A DNA stretch of 64,000 bases from the NCBI GenBank assembly GCA_027574665.1, contig CM050650.1, positions 56,589,304-56,653,303 of the forward strand, written 5' to 3'. Below are positions 37,601 through 51,811 of this stretch, one piece after another. Within the stretch, counting starts at the first letter, position 1; every line of letters starts with the position of its first letter. Origin of the DNA: Rhynochetos jubatus (lineage: Eukaryota; Chordata; Aves; Eurypygiformes; Rhynochetidae). A model generated the notes under the pieces. The model was not told where the DNA came from, did no database searches, and worked only from the letters and a program-made list of their open reading frames with translations. A program made the translations under genes and the position numbers.

Positions 37601-40600
37601 TGGCATTGAGCCCCTGCAAAACATTTTATGAATTTGGAGGACAAGTTTCAGAGGAAAATGAAAAATAGAAAAGGTATTGTCATCAAAACAAACCAGATTT
37701 CCTAAAATAAGACTAACAAAAAAAATTGCTTCCGGATAGAGCTGACATGGAGAGGCTGCCTGGCACACCTCGACTTCCAGCTCTGCTCCACACCACTTCA
37801 AGGACAATCTGGGTTTGAGGCTCTTCCCTCCGCACATACAGTGGTGTTTTTCTTTTGGTGAATTCTTACTATTTCCCCTCCAGCAGCCATTAGGATGAAA
37901 ACCCTTCCCAGTGGCAGGAAATCTCCAGGCAGGAAAAGGCCTCTTGCTGCACCAAGGGGCTCAGCCCCCACCCAATCATTGCCAGAGGCATCTAGTGGGC
38001 AGTGATAATGATTGAAGGCAGCAGAGCCAAGGCTAAAGCAGAAGCCAATCAGTCCTTCCTATGTTTGCAGCTGCTCCCCACAGCACTATGGCTGAAGTTT
38101 TCTCCTATGCCCAAAACAACCAGTTACCTGAGCAATATTTCCCAACCTGCTGCCCTGACAAGAGATCCAACAATGACATGCAGTCCCCTTACAACTGGCC
38201 ACAACTGCAATGCAACACATCAGCATAATAGGAGCACACTTTTGGCTTCTGTATTTGAGAACAAAAGGTCACAAAAAATTGTTACTGTTGCAAATTTGCT
38301 ATTGGGTGCAAAAAACTGCACCCTCTGAGGCTGAGATGTGAATCCTCTCCTCCTTTCTTCCACCCAGGCAATGCTCATTTTATGGACAGCACTATACTAA
38401 AGGCCAGCATTCACACTTCCAGAGAAATGTCAATAGAAGAGCTTTTAAAGAGTAAAGCAAAATTATGCTGATGGTTGTGAGGATGAAGTAAGGAAGAAAT
38501 AGCTGGGGGATGTGCTGCTTCTTCCATCAAAGACTTCCACTCCACATTCAAAGAGTTCACAAGAAACAGAAGTCTTGAAGAGTCCTGTGTGAGTCTTCAT
38601 TAAAAGATCAGAGGCAGCGAGTTTATCTACCTTCCACAGTACACAATATACATACACTGTGCTCAAACGTCATCTCTGCAATAGATCAATCTCAGCGAGG
38701 CAAGATACAGCAATGGCAAACTGCCCTGGCAGGTTGTACCAGAGGAGGGTGAAACTGCTCCTGCAGTACAGTGTAGGCTGGTCAGCCATGGAGATTTGCA
38801 TGCAGTCATCTTGTTCTCATGGGTGAAAGACACTTCCCAAGGAAGAAGAGAATGGAGAAAACTGTACTGTTTACTTCAGACCTTCTCCAGAGAAATTTAA
38901 CCAGCACCCATTCCTCAATTCAACATCCAGGTCCACATGCTAGTATATGACATGGAGTTTCTTCAGGATCCAGGACAGAAAAAACAGTAAGCTGGGAAGG
39001 CAACTGGGAGGCCAGTGCTGTTCTTAGTATGTCCGAGTTACACCAGATATGGACTGCTGAGAGGCAAAAATTACCTCTAGGATAAAAGTTCAAAGATACA
39101 ATGAGCAGGTGCTCTTAGAAACACTTTGCCCTGGGAAACCAGTATAATCATCACTGACATCCCTGCTTCTACGCTATTTCAGCAATAGATTTGGTTTTCT
39201 ATTAATCACATTAATTCTCATTATCTGTTCAAATTGCTATCAGCCATCTTTCCTTGGTTTCTGTTTCCAACAGGCAAGAGAAGAAAGCCTGCAACACCAC
39301 GCAAAAAGAGTGTATTAAGAAGTATCTGCTAGAAGATAGCCCAGTGTGAAAAACAGGACTTGTCCAACGTGGGTAGCATAACAAGCTGGTTGGCCCTGAG
39401 AGGTGAAATAAAACTTTAAAAAACCTCAAACTTATTACTGGTTGCAAAAGGTTGCTGCAATACTTTTCTGCAGCCGTCAATGCCCCTAGGCATTTAGGAT
39501 TTACTAAGATTCTTGTTTCCTAAACACTATAGCCTTTGCCAGAACATCTGCACACAGAAATAAATCATTAAAGATGACTATTCAGTACTCCTGAAAGTGC
39601 AAATCTGACTACATCAGACACTTGCTTCTTGAATCTTACAGAATGAACACTTTTCCTTACTCCTTTTCTCTGAAGCTGCCCTCATTGCAGTAAAATCTGA
39701 AAGGAAAGCAGTGAGCATTTTTCTAAAGGAGAAGGCAGTATGGTGAAACTATATACATAAAACCAAAAACTGAACTTGTTCTTCCACAGAAAGAATTTCC
39801 AGGTTTTCTCAGATTATCTAGATTTTTATTGATGTCATAAACTGTACTTCACCAAAGTTTTCTCCTTAAATCCCACCATATTATGGGTCTCCCAACACTT
39901 AACACAAAGCTAAGTCTGTCTGTCATTCTCATTTTTCTCCTAAGGTGACATTCTCTCTCCTCTGTTTTTCTTCTAAACCAGTTCCTGGTTGTTTTTGTCC
40001 TGTTATATTTGGATGAGTGTATTCCAATGTAGGCTACCTCTGTTTTTTTAACATAATTCTTATACACATATCTTTCAAGATTTATATAAGAATAGCAAAT
40101 AGACAAAATAACTTATTGACTTCCCAGTGATAAAAAAACATTAATAAGACAAAATAAAATTACTATTATCAACTATTCAATGGCAATGTATAGCCCCCAG
40201 TAATTGCAGCCTCAATAGTTACTCTTACTTTTATGATCCTTTTAAAATAAATTATTTTTTAATTGTTACTTCAGTTTTCCCTCTCATGCCACGTACCATT
40301 TTGGCAACAAAAAAATGTGGCAACAAAACCCATATGGTAGCACAATTAATTAACGAGCGGTAAATGCTGGGAGAAAAGCAAACCCACACTTGGTGTTTTC
40401 CATTGCAGCAGAGCTATAATTTAGACCAGTTAAAGAGTCTGAGGCTAATGTAGGATTTGAAACACCCGTAATTTAAATTGTCTCAGTTTAAATCAACTCA
40501 CTTGGTGACACAACTTTCAACACACACTTTTTCTGTCATGGGGAAGGAATGGTTCATTTCTCTTCCTAGCTGATCTCTCAGGCTTTGCTCAAGCAAGTGC

Positions 40601-41528
40601 CACGACACATCCTGTTTCTGTTGGCAGCTAGACAGCTTCTCATGCTTTCAGACCATATATTATAATTTAGCACATCTGTTTTGCAAGCATTGTTGAGCAC
40701 AATAAGGTTGTAATATTCCTGTCTCTTTAGTGTCATGGGAAAGATTGGAAGGCCTGAAAGAGCATGGAAAGATTTGGATACAACACCTCTAGGCACATCA
40801 CTGGCAGGTCACAACTGAATTACTACCTCATGATGGGGGGTGGTGCTTTTCAGACACATGGCCATGACCAGGAACACCTCAGTAAGCACACAGAGCTCTG
40901 GGGGAACACCTGAATGCAAATGTCTTACTCAATACCAGTAACCACTTTGTATTTCTGAGCAAGAGCTGTTACTGTCCATTCCACCCTCACTTTTTCAGTG
41001 ATGAAGAAAGAAGACAGTCTAAATGTGAACAAGATAATCATCAACTTAAGTGACTTTAACATGCCAATATGCCAATCTGCAATCACATCAACTAGTGTGT
41101 TTTATTACGCTAAGAAGTTAACACTGTAACCGTGACCCCGGAAGATTCCTCATCTTAAAGCTATCATTAAGTTCTGCCTTGTACTTCTCTTCCACAGAGA
41201 CAATCATAGAGAAAACAATATGTTCATTAAAAAAACAACAGTTTTTATATCCCCCCCAAACCCCAGATATTTTAAACCCAAAAAAATATAAAAAATTTTG
41301 TTAAAAAATATGCAGTTTAGAAGGGTCTTGTTTTCTTACCATGAAAAAAAATAAAGGGAATTGTTTTCATCTAAAAACACAAAACAGATGAGCTGTCTAA
41401 TAACAGCTAATGGCTAATTAGACAAAAATAAATTGTTTTCAGCTGTATTGTCCCACAACATCATTTCCTTTTTTCCATTAATATTTCTTTTTTGCTGAAA
41501 ATTATACCCCAGCATAGGATGGGGTGTA

Positions 41529-41550
41529 CAACAATAATAACAACAACAAC
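41529..41550. repeat. ACA/ATA trinucleotide tract
   Basis: Short run of CAA and TAA units (ACAACAATAATAACAACAAC). Confidence 0.9.
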
Positions 41551-42870
41551 TTGTTTCCACATTCCAAACACACACACCCCTTCCCTCCCCATCCAATTCC
41601 CTATTTTGCTCTTAACTGAAGAGACATTCAACAACAAATTTGGGAGCTGCTGCTTCCTACGTACTATAAACATCTTCACACTGTTGCTTTCTAAGAAAAT
41701 TTGACTGTCTGACATCATCTCCATTCTCCTTGCACTTTGTGAGATCCTTACAAATCATTTGAAGACTGTACGAGGGAGCTATGGAAAGTTCAGACACACA
41801 AGCAAGTTACTATGAGTTGGCCAAGACACTAACTATGAGATTTAAGCTCAACTGAATTGCCTAGCTGTTGCCTTCGCTTTAGATTAAGAGAAAACAAGCA
41901 CAATTAATATGACTCAGCTGGTATGATATTTTGATGGTGCTTGTACCCAGAAACTGTTCCTGAAAGAAGTTTATAGACTTGGATGCACCAAAGAATAAGA
42001 TCATGCATTCTCCTGAGACCTTGCAAGAAGGAACAAGGATAGCGAAGCAGCTACAAAGTGTAACAAAACAGTGAACTATGTAAAATGATTACACAATTAC
42101 CACCCAAAATACTGTTGAATAAACTTTTCTGAAGTATTAGTAATAGGGATTGCAGTGTGCTCATTTCCATTATAACAGATCATGTGTCAGGTACTGTAGG
42201 AATATGGAAGAAAATAGAAGGCAACTCTGCTCCTGGCAGCTCCCAGTGTAAGACAGGCTAAAACAGGAGGATGCAGACAGGAATCAGACAGAGTCCAAGA
42301 TAAAAGAGAGACGAGGGTCATCAGGATCATATGTCGGGTCTCAGCATGCCTAAGGACAGACATTGTCAAAGTCTGTCTTAGTGTTGTAGCAAGTGGTTTT
42401 GAAAAAAGAGCGAGATACAATGTTTTCAAATGTTTGCAAAACTAAGAGAGGGATCCCAGGGAGTTCAAAATGAGAGTTAAGGCTCAACAGTTTGATGCTG
42501 CCCAGAAGTGTAAATAAATAGGCTGAGAGATTCAACAGAGTGAGAAAATTATCCTTGGAGGGAGTTTCTGAACTGATATGAGGTGGTGAAATTACTTTTG
42601 TCAAGGCCAGAGAATAGGAGATTTCAGTAAATGTGATACAAGACAATGACAACTTGGATGACTATTTATTTCTGTGTATGAAGAACGAAGACATTTGAAA
42701 GTGTGTGTAAAATTTAAACATAGCTTGGAAGTGAGGACATACAAAATTCAAGAAGGCACTTGGACCATAATTTAATTGTCAGTAATGAGCAACAATGATT
42801 TAGGAGAGGCAGAAGTTGATCATGCTGAGCCATGACATATCAGAGAGACAGGTAAAAGTCTACCTTTGGT

Positions 42871-42954
42871 AAAAAAAAAAAAAAAACAAAAAAAACCCAA
42901 CAAAAACAAAAAACAAACAAACAAAAAAAAAAACCCACAAAAAAAAAACCACCC
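42871..42954. repeat. A-rich low-complexity block, 84 nt
   Basis: Long A runs are broken by single C residues or CCC/CCAC, starting with 16 consecutive A. It lies about 140 nt left of the CR1 tail at 43091. The CR1 itself ends in its own tail, so this is not its poly(A). Confidence 0.93.
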
Positions 42955-43090
42955 AACTGTATTATAGGAGTCAATCTGATAAAATTACTCAGGCATAAGG
43001 TACAAAGGAAAAATGGGTCACAGGACAGAATCTTTTAGTAGACCACAGACAGTCTTTTGGGGTATAGCAGGACCTTCTGAAAGGCAATTT

Positions 43091-43918
43091 CATAGAATCA
43101 TAGGATGGTTTGTGTTGGAAGGGACCTTAAAGACCTCCTAGTTCCAACCCACCTGCCACGGGCAGGGACACCCTCCACAAGACCAGGTTGCTCAAAGCCT
43201 CATCCAGGCTGGCCTTGGAGACAGCCAAGGAACTTCTCGGGGCAACCTGTTCCAGTGCCTCACCACCCCCTGTGTGAAGAACTTTTTCCTGATATCTAAT
43301 CTAAATCTCCCCAGTTTCCCATTACCCCCTGTCCTGTCACTACAGGCCCTTGTAAAAAGTCCCCCCCCCCCTCCAGCTTTCTTGTAGCCCCCTTCAGGTA
43401 CTGGAAGGCTGCAGTAAGGTCTCCCCAGAGCCTTCTCTTCTCCAGGCTGAACAAGCCCAACTCTCTCAGCCTGTCCCCATAGCAGAGGTGCTCCAGCCCT
43501 CTGAGCATCTTCGTGGCCTCCTCTGGACTCATTCTAACTGGTCGATATCCTTCTTATACTGAGGGCTCCACAGCTGGACACAGTACTGCAGGTGGGGTCT
43601 TACAAGAGCAGAGTAGAGGGGGAGAATCCCCTCCCTCGACCTGCTGGCCACTTTTCTCCTGATACAGCCCAGGATACAGTTGGCTTTCTGGGCTGCCAGC
43701 GCACACTGCCGGCTCATGTCCAGCTTCTCATCCACCAGTACCCCAAGTCCTTCTCCTCAGGGCTGCTCTCGATCCATTCTCTACCCAGTCTGTACTTGTG
43801 TTTGGGATTGCCCTGACTCAGGTACAGGACCTTGCACTTGGCCTTGTTGAGCTTCATGCCTGTCCAGGTCCCTCTGGATAGCATCCCTTCCTTCCAGTGT
43901 GTCGATTGCACCACACAT
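43091..43918 (-). mobile_element. CR1 LINE, 5'-truncated, ORF2 end plus 3'UTR
   Basis: On the plus strand it begins CATAGAATCATAGGATGGTT and runs to GTCGATTGCACCACACA. On the minus strand 43529-43735 reads [18 protein letters not shown] followed by [20 protein letters not shown]-like sequence ([19 protein letters not shown]), the CR1 ORF2 C-terminus, followed after the stop by the 3'UTR. An 11-C run at 43361-43371 interrupts the former coding frame. It looks one of the younger copies here because its 3' tail and ORF2 segment remain well preserved. Confidence 0.94.
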
Positions 43919-45398
43919 TTGTAAGTGTGTCTCAGAAAGCATGGAGAACCACTGGCAGAGAGAATCACAGACAGTAAGTTTTTAAGAAGAGATTTTCAGA
44001 TAAAATCAAAGGTAAGTGCCAGGATAAAACGATGGCAGAGAACAGAGGTTTTTATTAGTTGACTGTATTTAATAGAAGCTAACTACTAGCTGAGAAAAAA
44101 AGAGAAAGACAAGAGGAGGTTCTGGGGGAAAGCAAAGTAAGGAAGTCAAAGGCAGATGAGCTCTGTCCAGATGAGGAAGCCATATCTGCAGTAGAAGCAG
44201 CAGTTACTGAAGTTTTAGATGAGGCAATGACATGTCACTTTGTTGATTCCTGTCCCCACTCCACCACCCTTGGAAGCGTTCAGTAAGACCTGTTTGGAGA
44301 GGAAAGAGGCAAGAACACAGGCACAACTGAAAGTGTAGGCACAGAGAAAGCATGACTCAGCTAAGCCAGAGGCAGGGAGTAGAGCTAAAGGAAAGACACA
44401 CTCATCGGGGCAGAAGGATTCAGCCTATTCATCAGACCAATGCCAGAGATGCCCCATAGCAAAAGCAGCAGGCACCGGAGGGCAGCCAGCCTGTAACTTG
44501 ATGAGAGGAAAGTGAAGTGAACAATTATAGGGTAGAGGAGCCTGAAGAAGGGAAATATTTTTAGAAATGTGTGTCACTAGGGGATAAACACAGTGCACAC
44601 ACATAAGCACGTTAATGAGCTATGCCTTTAACTGCATGTATTGCTTTTCAGAAAAATCCTCAAAAGACAGAAATGTGGCTCTGCTTCAGCTGAAAGGGAA
44701 ACTGAAATGCAGAAAGGGGTAATAGGCATAGTTTCACATGCAACATTACCCCAGTGCCCATTCTTCCTGTTCAGTGATGGCATAACCACACTCAGGATGA
44801 TTTCAATGCTAATAAGTGATACACCAGACAGGAAACTTTCTCCAGCCTGATAAATAGTACTGGCTACATTGGCCCAGAAATAGCACTAGCTGGGTTAGCA
44901 GGGGGTTGACTGACCCCGTGAAGACAGTTCCGCACATAAAATAGTGAAACTATTCAAGCTGCCATTTAGTTTACAGCCCTGTCTGGGTTACTGCTCCTAC
45001 TGCAGGATCCAGCAACAACAGAGAATCTGCTATGACCTCCACATGACAAGCTGATTAGCAGCCAGTTCCACATCCCTGACATTTAATCAAGTGAGTGCAC
45101 AGTACAGCATGCTACTTCTGCATCTATGTCCAAACCAGTCCTCATCCTATTCACCCACAACCAAGACACTGTTAGTTTAGCTAGATCATGTGGGATTGTG
45201 GAAGGGGTGAATTTGAGGGGTAAGGGAAAGCATCTGGAATTAACAAGGACAAAACAAAGAGAATCTTAGCAGCTCTGCAAGCTCTTCAGCCCACATTGGC
45301 TCAATGCTATCCCCAGCCACCTCGCAGGGAATGCACAAACACATGCCATGCTGAGCATGCAGCACCTGGCTGCTGCATCCACACAGGGAAACACACTC

Positions 45399-45421
45399 AA
45401 AAAAAAAAAAAAAAAAAAAAA
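45399..45421. repeat. Poly(A) tract, 23 nt
   Basis: An uninterrupted run of A after CACACTC; no retroposon body is recognised to the left. Confidence 0.95.
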
Positions 45422-46948
45422 GAGATGCAAATGCTGCTTTCTGGCCACCAGACAGCTCTGCAAGAAATTATGTCCCCCAGCATGCCTTGGGAAAAGTAGC
45501 AAGCAGCTTGCACAAACAGTTCATCTGAACGTTAGCAGCCTGGCATTAACAGCTTTTGCCATTTATGGGGTGAAACAAAGCTTTCTCTCACCCTGATTCT
45601 TCCCAACTCTGGTGCAGAGGCTGTTGTGAAGCACACTTTTGCAGACAGAGCAGATTTTAATGTACCCTTTCGCCTCTCCCACCTGTGAAACCAGTATGAC
45701 TTCCCAATGACAAGCAGGTGTTGGAACGCAGCATACAAGGACCCACTCTCTCTGCTTCAAGGAGCAGACCAACTGCTCTCCCAGGGGTGGCAGTGGGGCA
45801 GCACACTGGATGATGCTAAAGCAATGCAGCCTTGGAAAGCAGAGTTTCAACATCCCTGACCCAAGATACGTAGTCTCCTCTGTGCCACGGGATCCACCTG
45901 ATCAAAGCGTGCTGCTGTGCCACCAGAGTCACGACACCAGGAGGGGCACAGTGGGACTCTCTCCTTCCCAGAGATGGTACAGAAAGGCCAGTTCACGAGA
46001 AGCTGCCAAGCAATTTCTCTCTCCTTTATAAATTGTCACAAAGCATTAAATGTTGGCCTAACTGGCAGGCAGGAAAATCCTACTGAACTGCAGTTCCTAA
46101 GCAGGGATTATAAACCTTCCAAGAACTCCAATTAATATAATTGACCCCAATATAGATACATATTACGCTACAACCCAAAAAGGACTTGCTGGAAGCAAAT
46201 AGGTCGGTGGATGATTAAACAAGCTATTAATCCCAGCTTTCACCAGAGGCACATTCTGTTGAGGAAAACTCAAGTAGTGGTTTGGAGTTTCTGTTTCAGT
46301 ACGAAGGACAGATTTTAATTCCAGCTGTCCTTTTGTTCATGGTATGAGTAAACCCGTTCACACAGTGTTTTTGCTGTGTCTATACTCACACAATTCCATG
46401 ACTCTGAGAAAAACATTAAAATTAATGCATTCTAAAATGCTTTTCACATTAAAAACCAGAAATCAATCTACTCAGTGCTGTCACCACAGCACATTATTTT
46501 CTACACTTATATTGCACCTTAAATACTCTTTACACAATACACATTTTCACATTTTTCTCTAGGAACCTAAAATCAGTAGAATTGCTCCCATTTCCATATT
46601 GCACAGTTGTCTTCAAAAATACCTGATTTATGTGAAACAGTCATGACTAGACTGTCTACCCTGTCCTTTGATGCTTCTTAAAACAAAACTGAAACTTGTC
46701 CAAAATAGGAATCACTCACATAAATGCTGTCACTTGTACTTATTCCACAAACAAACCTCATTATTTCTAAATATCCTCATTATTTTTAAGTAGTCCATTT
46801 GCATGTTTTAACCAAAAAGGCAGGGGGATGGGAAAGGAAACATAAGATTTTTTTACACTGCTTTTAAAAAAAAAGGGGTAATTACATGCCAGTGTGAACT
46901 TCCTTTACTCTACTAAGCATTGATTCCCATGAGCTGAAACCATGTTTC

Positions 46949-46963
46949 AAAAAAAAAAAAAAA
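46949..46963. repeat. Poly(A) tract, 15 nt
   Basis: An uninterrupted run of A following CATGTTTC. Confidence 0.93.
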
Positions 46964-49439
46964 GTAGATGTCATGAGAAAGAACTAACATTTGTCACTTG
47001 AGAGGGGAATAAGACACAACCTTACCAGCAAGGAATTCTGACGAACAGCCACACTTGTCCCATCAACTCCCACACCTCGCGAAGCAGAGAGGAAACTCTT
47101 GCAGAAATTGGTTGCAATGCTGAAATTGCCCAAGAGGAAACTGGTGTCTCTTTTACAAGTCATGACTATGCAAACCACAAGCCAGGCATCAAAGCAAGTG
47201 CTAAAAGCCTCGTCTGCCAAAACTATTAATACTAGAACCAAGCTTGGTGGAAATGGGGTAGGGGATGGGGCTAAAAAGCTAGAAATATTCCCAAATAGCT
47301 TTATTTTATTGTTTCACAAACAGAAATTAGTTTTAAAACTATGTTATCAAATATCTCTAGGAAGAGGCTCAGAGTGCATTGTGGGAGACAGGAGAAAGCA
47401 TATTATAGGTGCCCCATAACAACTTGCACTACCCAAGCCTCAGTGCACTCCCTATTTCTAACTCATTCCCCGGAGCAGCCCTTCAGCCTCTGTCTCCCAC
47501 AGGCCCTCCAGGGTCCAACCCTGCACCCCGAGGTGTGGGAGAGTTCAGGGCAGCCTGAGCCCAGCCTCACCAAGGCCAGGTAACCCTCGGGACAAAAGGA
47601 AGGATGGGGCATGAAGCACTACCGGTTTGGTTTTTCTAGGTCACCTGCAAGGTGTGTCCCAGGAAACACCATCCAGGCAGGGATGGGGCTGACAACAAGG
47701 TCTGCAGAAGAGTACATGGGTCTAATGGTGTCAAATCAACAATCTCTATTTCCCATTTTTCACTTTTTACTACATGATGCAGTGGCAAGCCAAAAATAAT
47801 AGCCATATTCAAAATATTAGACAGATACTTCTAGAAGTTCCATTTTCACTAGTCTTGAGAAAGAAGTTAAAAATAAAAATCAGGACATTGGAGTTTTGGG
47901 TAATTTATGGCTTGTGTATTCAAGTTTCAGTCACATATATGAACTTCAAGAATGAATAAACATTTAACTATAGCACAAATATCTAAATAATTTGTATTGT
48001 TCTCTCTACACAACTCTACTTATTTCAGATATCACTTTAGTCTAGAAAAGACAGAACATGCACTCTTAAATCTCATCCTTCTTTCAAAGTGATAGGCATT
48101 GCTAAAAATAACGTAGATAATTGCATGCTTTGAAGTGAATTTTTCCTTTTTGACTCACTGTAATATTACAGGCCGATTTCTTCAAAGCAGGACTGAGGGA
48201 TGCTGCTGTCTAGGGATTCTCCTGTGTTTCCTCAGATCTCTCCCAGCTGTGGCAAGGAAATTCCAGGGTCCAAAGGCAGGTAAAGGAGACATGCAGAGAT
48301 CTGAATGCTCTACTATTCACGACACTGAAATTACAGTGCCACCTGTAGGACACCCAGAAGTAGTTTAATTTGGGCCTTGCTGATGCCATGAACACCAGTT
48401 GCTATAATTATAAGAATTCCTAGTAGTCCTGGCAGAAACATAAGGACATAGAGAACAGATGACTCATGTCAATCTACGGGGAGTAACTTGAAAGCCTTGT
48501 TCACTCTGAGCAACATATATTAAGTACCTCAGTGCACCCAGAAGAAGATATTTTGCTACTGAGATGAAACTTTTGTGGGAGAGGGACATGTCAGTGCAAT
48601 GCAATTGTATTCCATCCACCTTAGAGCTGGTGCCACTGTAGGCAGGGGAGAACAGCCACATCTTCAACTACAGACAGGAGACCACCCTCAGATGCATGTA
48701 AGGAAAGTTTCCATTATGGCTGCACACTTTTTTTTAATTTACTTTTTAGCTATTGACTATGTAACTCAACGTATCACAATTTGGTGACTATTTGTATTAC
48801 ATGAATATGGTATTTTGCATCAGTGTTAGGAAGCACTCTTATATCCTTCAGAATATACTAACAAATGTGTTGTATGTTGCTTTCTCTTCCCCTGCCCCTT
48901 TTGCCAACAGAGTTATTTTCCACTTTTGCATCCTGTAGCTAAGGTGATGGCTGTAAGACTTCTCTCCGATGAATCATTTGAAGATACACAGTAAGAGAAA
49001 AAGCAAGCATATGCACCTTTGCTGTTAAATTTCCATTAATAACATTTGAAGTGGAAAATACTCTACTGATTAACTTAATAGCACTGTTACTGCAAACAAA
49101 CTATAAAGAGGAGGTGTACAACATGTTCAAAAGCAGCTTCTGCTTAGCGTTCAGCTGTGGTCAAAGGAACAAGATGTTCAGACAAATGAGGAAGGGAACG
49201 GTGAATAGTACAATTGGTTTAGGAATGCTTTTGTTTAAATCAATGGCAGTCTTGTGTGGAATATTATGTAAAATAACTATCACCAACAACAAACAATAGA
49301 AAGAATTGTGTAAGACTAAATAGCAAAGAGTAAAAAGAATGATCAAGAATTGACAGGAAAAAAAGCTTTTGTAGGAAGATGGATTTTGATACAAACAATG
49401 CTTTGTAGTGTGGCATAACTGATAAGGAATTAAACATAA

Positions 49440-49720
49440 ATATTTTAAATCATGATTTATATAGGGAAGACACAACTCTTTCTCAGTCACATGAAACAAA
49501 AGTGGAAGGAACAAACAATTAAAGGTGATAAACAAAATGGACAGAAAGAAGTGCATTTGACCACAGTATTTGGAACTCACTGCTGCAGTGAACTGAGTCT
49601 GGAAGTTGGTGCAGCATTGAAAACATGCTGTGAAGCAGAACAAACAGTGATTCACTGTGTGCAGAGAGCAGTAAATGAGGTAATTTCCAGGAAAATTAGG
49701 TTGAAACATACATGGCAAAT
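49440..49720 (+). mobile_element. Possible ancient CR1/L3-like remnant
   Basis: The segment GTATTTGGAACTCACTGCTGCAG followed by a GAAGTTGGTGCAGCATTGAAAA stretch resembles the 3' part of ancient CR1 copies, where a line of the type 'tggaactcactgcc...gctgaaagt' is typical. The similarity is short and the boundaries are not visible. It may be unique sequence. Confidence 0.3.
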
Positions 49721-51811
49721 TACAGCATAAGAAAATTATTTGCATAGTTTTGTTAGCTTCTTATGGCCACAGCAGTGGCAAAGAGTAAGACACCTTCACT
49801 AACTTTTGAGGGAGATGCTGCACATCACAGGAATAAAAATTTCAGTAGGATAAGCAATGCAAAGAGTTAAAAAATGATGCATAAAATTTTGCAAATACAT
49901 GCTGTAGAAATCACTAGGCTTCCATTCAGGGAGGTGGGTAAGGCTGGAGCAGAAGAGATTTCCAAGTCCTTGACAGCTTGCCAACATGCCTACAAGGACA
50001 CATGAAAACTCAGGGGGCAAACCACAAAAATTTATTAATTCCCATTTATCTGGTAAGCTCCCTGGGAGGAAGCAAAGGATTGTGGAAGCAGAATAACCAA
50101 AATCATATGTACCAGGAACATGAGGGCAGCTCACAGAAGTGACGAGTAATGCTTGGTGAAAGCAAGCATGTTAAACTACTTTTCCACTGTGTTCCTACAG
50201 CAGATTTCAAATTCCTTGGACCTGGGCATTGCACAGGGCAAAACACACTGGTCTGGTTGAAAATTCATGACACAGCATCCGTATTTTCTCCTTGAGCCAA
50301 GCAGCAGTTGTCACAGCAATCAAAAAAAAAAAAACCACACGACCCAGTTCACAGCTTAGAATCCCATTAGACAATTTTTTATTGAAAAATGCTCTGTGTG
50401 TGTTGTTTTTTCTTACCAGGCAGGAAAGTAATGTATCATTTCAGTCTTCCTTTGCCTATTCAGCCAACTAGGTAACCCATGAATGTACCAAAAGGTATGG
50501 GAAACCCACTGAAAGCAGATTACATATCACTTACAAACAAACCCTATTGATTTCATGACTTGGGCCGCCAGCTGCAGAGACCACAAGTGGGATGAAATGG
50601 GTTTTTCTCAACCAATATGATTCATATTTGCCATACCTATCTGTTACATGCAAACCAGTTGCCACTGACACGTAACATTTATGATTGAAAGCTACCAACT
50701 CCCACTACCATAAAGTTTTCCTTCTAAGCAGTAAAGATGTTCCAACTTCCTCTGTGAGGTTTCTTTTCTGTTTTAACTTGTTTCACATAATGAAGTGAGC
50801 TTGAAACCGAGAGTACTAACCAGCCCTTGAACATTCCGGTGGTCAGAGAACAACGGGGTTTTACACACATCCCTTCAGTTTTTTATTTCTCCCTCCCTCA
50901 GATCAAGCCAACCTCTTAGGAGTATTATTTGCAAAACCAAAGGGGAGGAAATCAGCTGTGTTTTTACCTCTACCACTTTGCTAAATCCCAGTGTGAAATT
51001 TTGAGAATAAAATGCTGATGGATAACATGGGACTGGCCAGCTTTGAGCAAGCACTCAGAGGCTCCAGCCCTGATTCACACTTGACTTTGAATCAACCACT
51101 TGCACAGCTTTACCTCCACACTTTTAAAGGAGGTGCACAATAATTACATACATGGAGGAATGTTATGAAAATTTGCTAATTAATACCTCTAAAGTGTTTG
51201 GAGTTCCTCAGATTCAATGTTTTGCAGAAGGGCAGTATATGACCTATTTTTATAATGAAATTATAATCAGAAAATAAAAACAGAACATCTTTAAAGTGAC
51301 CAAAAAATTGCTTAAATATCTTGGGAGAAGAAAAAAAGTTGCCAAAGTTAAACGTTAGACAATGGTTTTACTGCAGCACTATACTAATCACGAAGTTAAC
51401 ACGTACAGAATTCTAAATCCCACTCCTTTCTTCAAAGTCATTTCTTTCACAACCTTATGCCACTGCTTTCTTTTCATCTCCGATAAAAAGCCTTCAGCAG
51501 TTCCAGTCATATTAACACTACTGCTGCTTTTGGCTGCATGCATTCAAAAAGCATTGACCTTCCAGAGAGCCCACAACAGCTTCCCATTGTAAATATTAAC
51601 ATGGAATATTTCGTCACTAACCCTGTGACAGAAACTGGGTGTTCTGGATACACTGAGTGTGGTGGGCTTGCAAGGTGGCTAGCAGCATCATGGGCTAGAT
51701 TGATGGCATGACATAGCCAGGAGACTGGGGGACATAATTATCCCCTTGCTTCATTTGAAGTGCATCTAAATACTGTATCCATTGGGAAACAGAAACACCA
51801 CACCATAGGAA

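Larger units (their letters stand above)
34684..43090. other. Spacer between inverted CR1 copies, no gene seen
   Basis: This is 8.4 kb of mostly unique-looking AT-rich DNA with low-complexity blocks at 41529-41550 and 42871-42954. ORFs of up to about 108 codons (for example plus 38002-38328) have no recognisable features, and none has a convincing splice context. Confidence 0.55.
43919..51811. other. Unassigned non-coding stretch
   Basis: It contains A tracts at 45399-45421 and 46949-46963, a GC-richer exon-like block near 47503-47579, and a possible ancient LINE remnant near 49440-49720. The longest ORF (194 codons, minus 49161-49745) is a Phe/Cys/Leu-rich translation of AT-rich DNA and is not supported as a gene. 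Confidence 0.5.

Noticed and set aside
44600-44830. Segment with a MIR-like phrase (GGGAAACTGAAATGCAGAAA)
   Set aside because: Only one short phrase matches and the expected neighbouring segments are not in order, so it was not called as a SINE.
49161-49745. Longest uninterrupted ORF (194 codons, minus strand)
   Set aside because: It is a Phe/Cys/Leu/Ile-rich translation typical of the reverse strand of AT-rich DNA. It has no domain, no coherent membrane topology and no splice context, and it overlaps a possible old LINE remnant.
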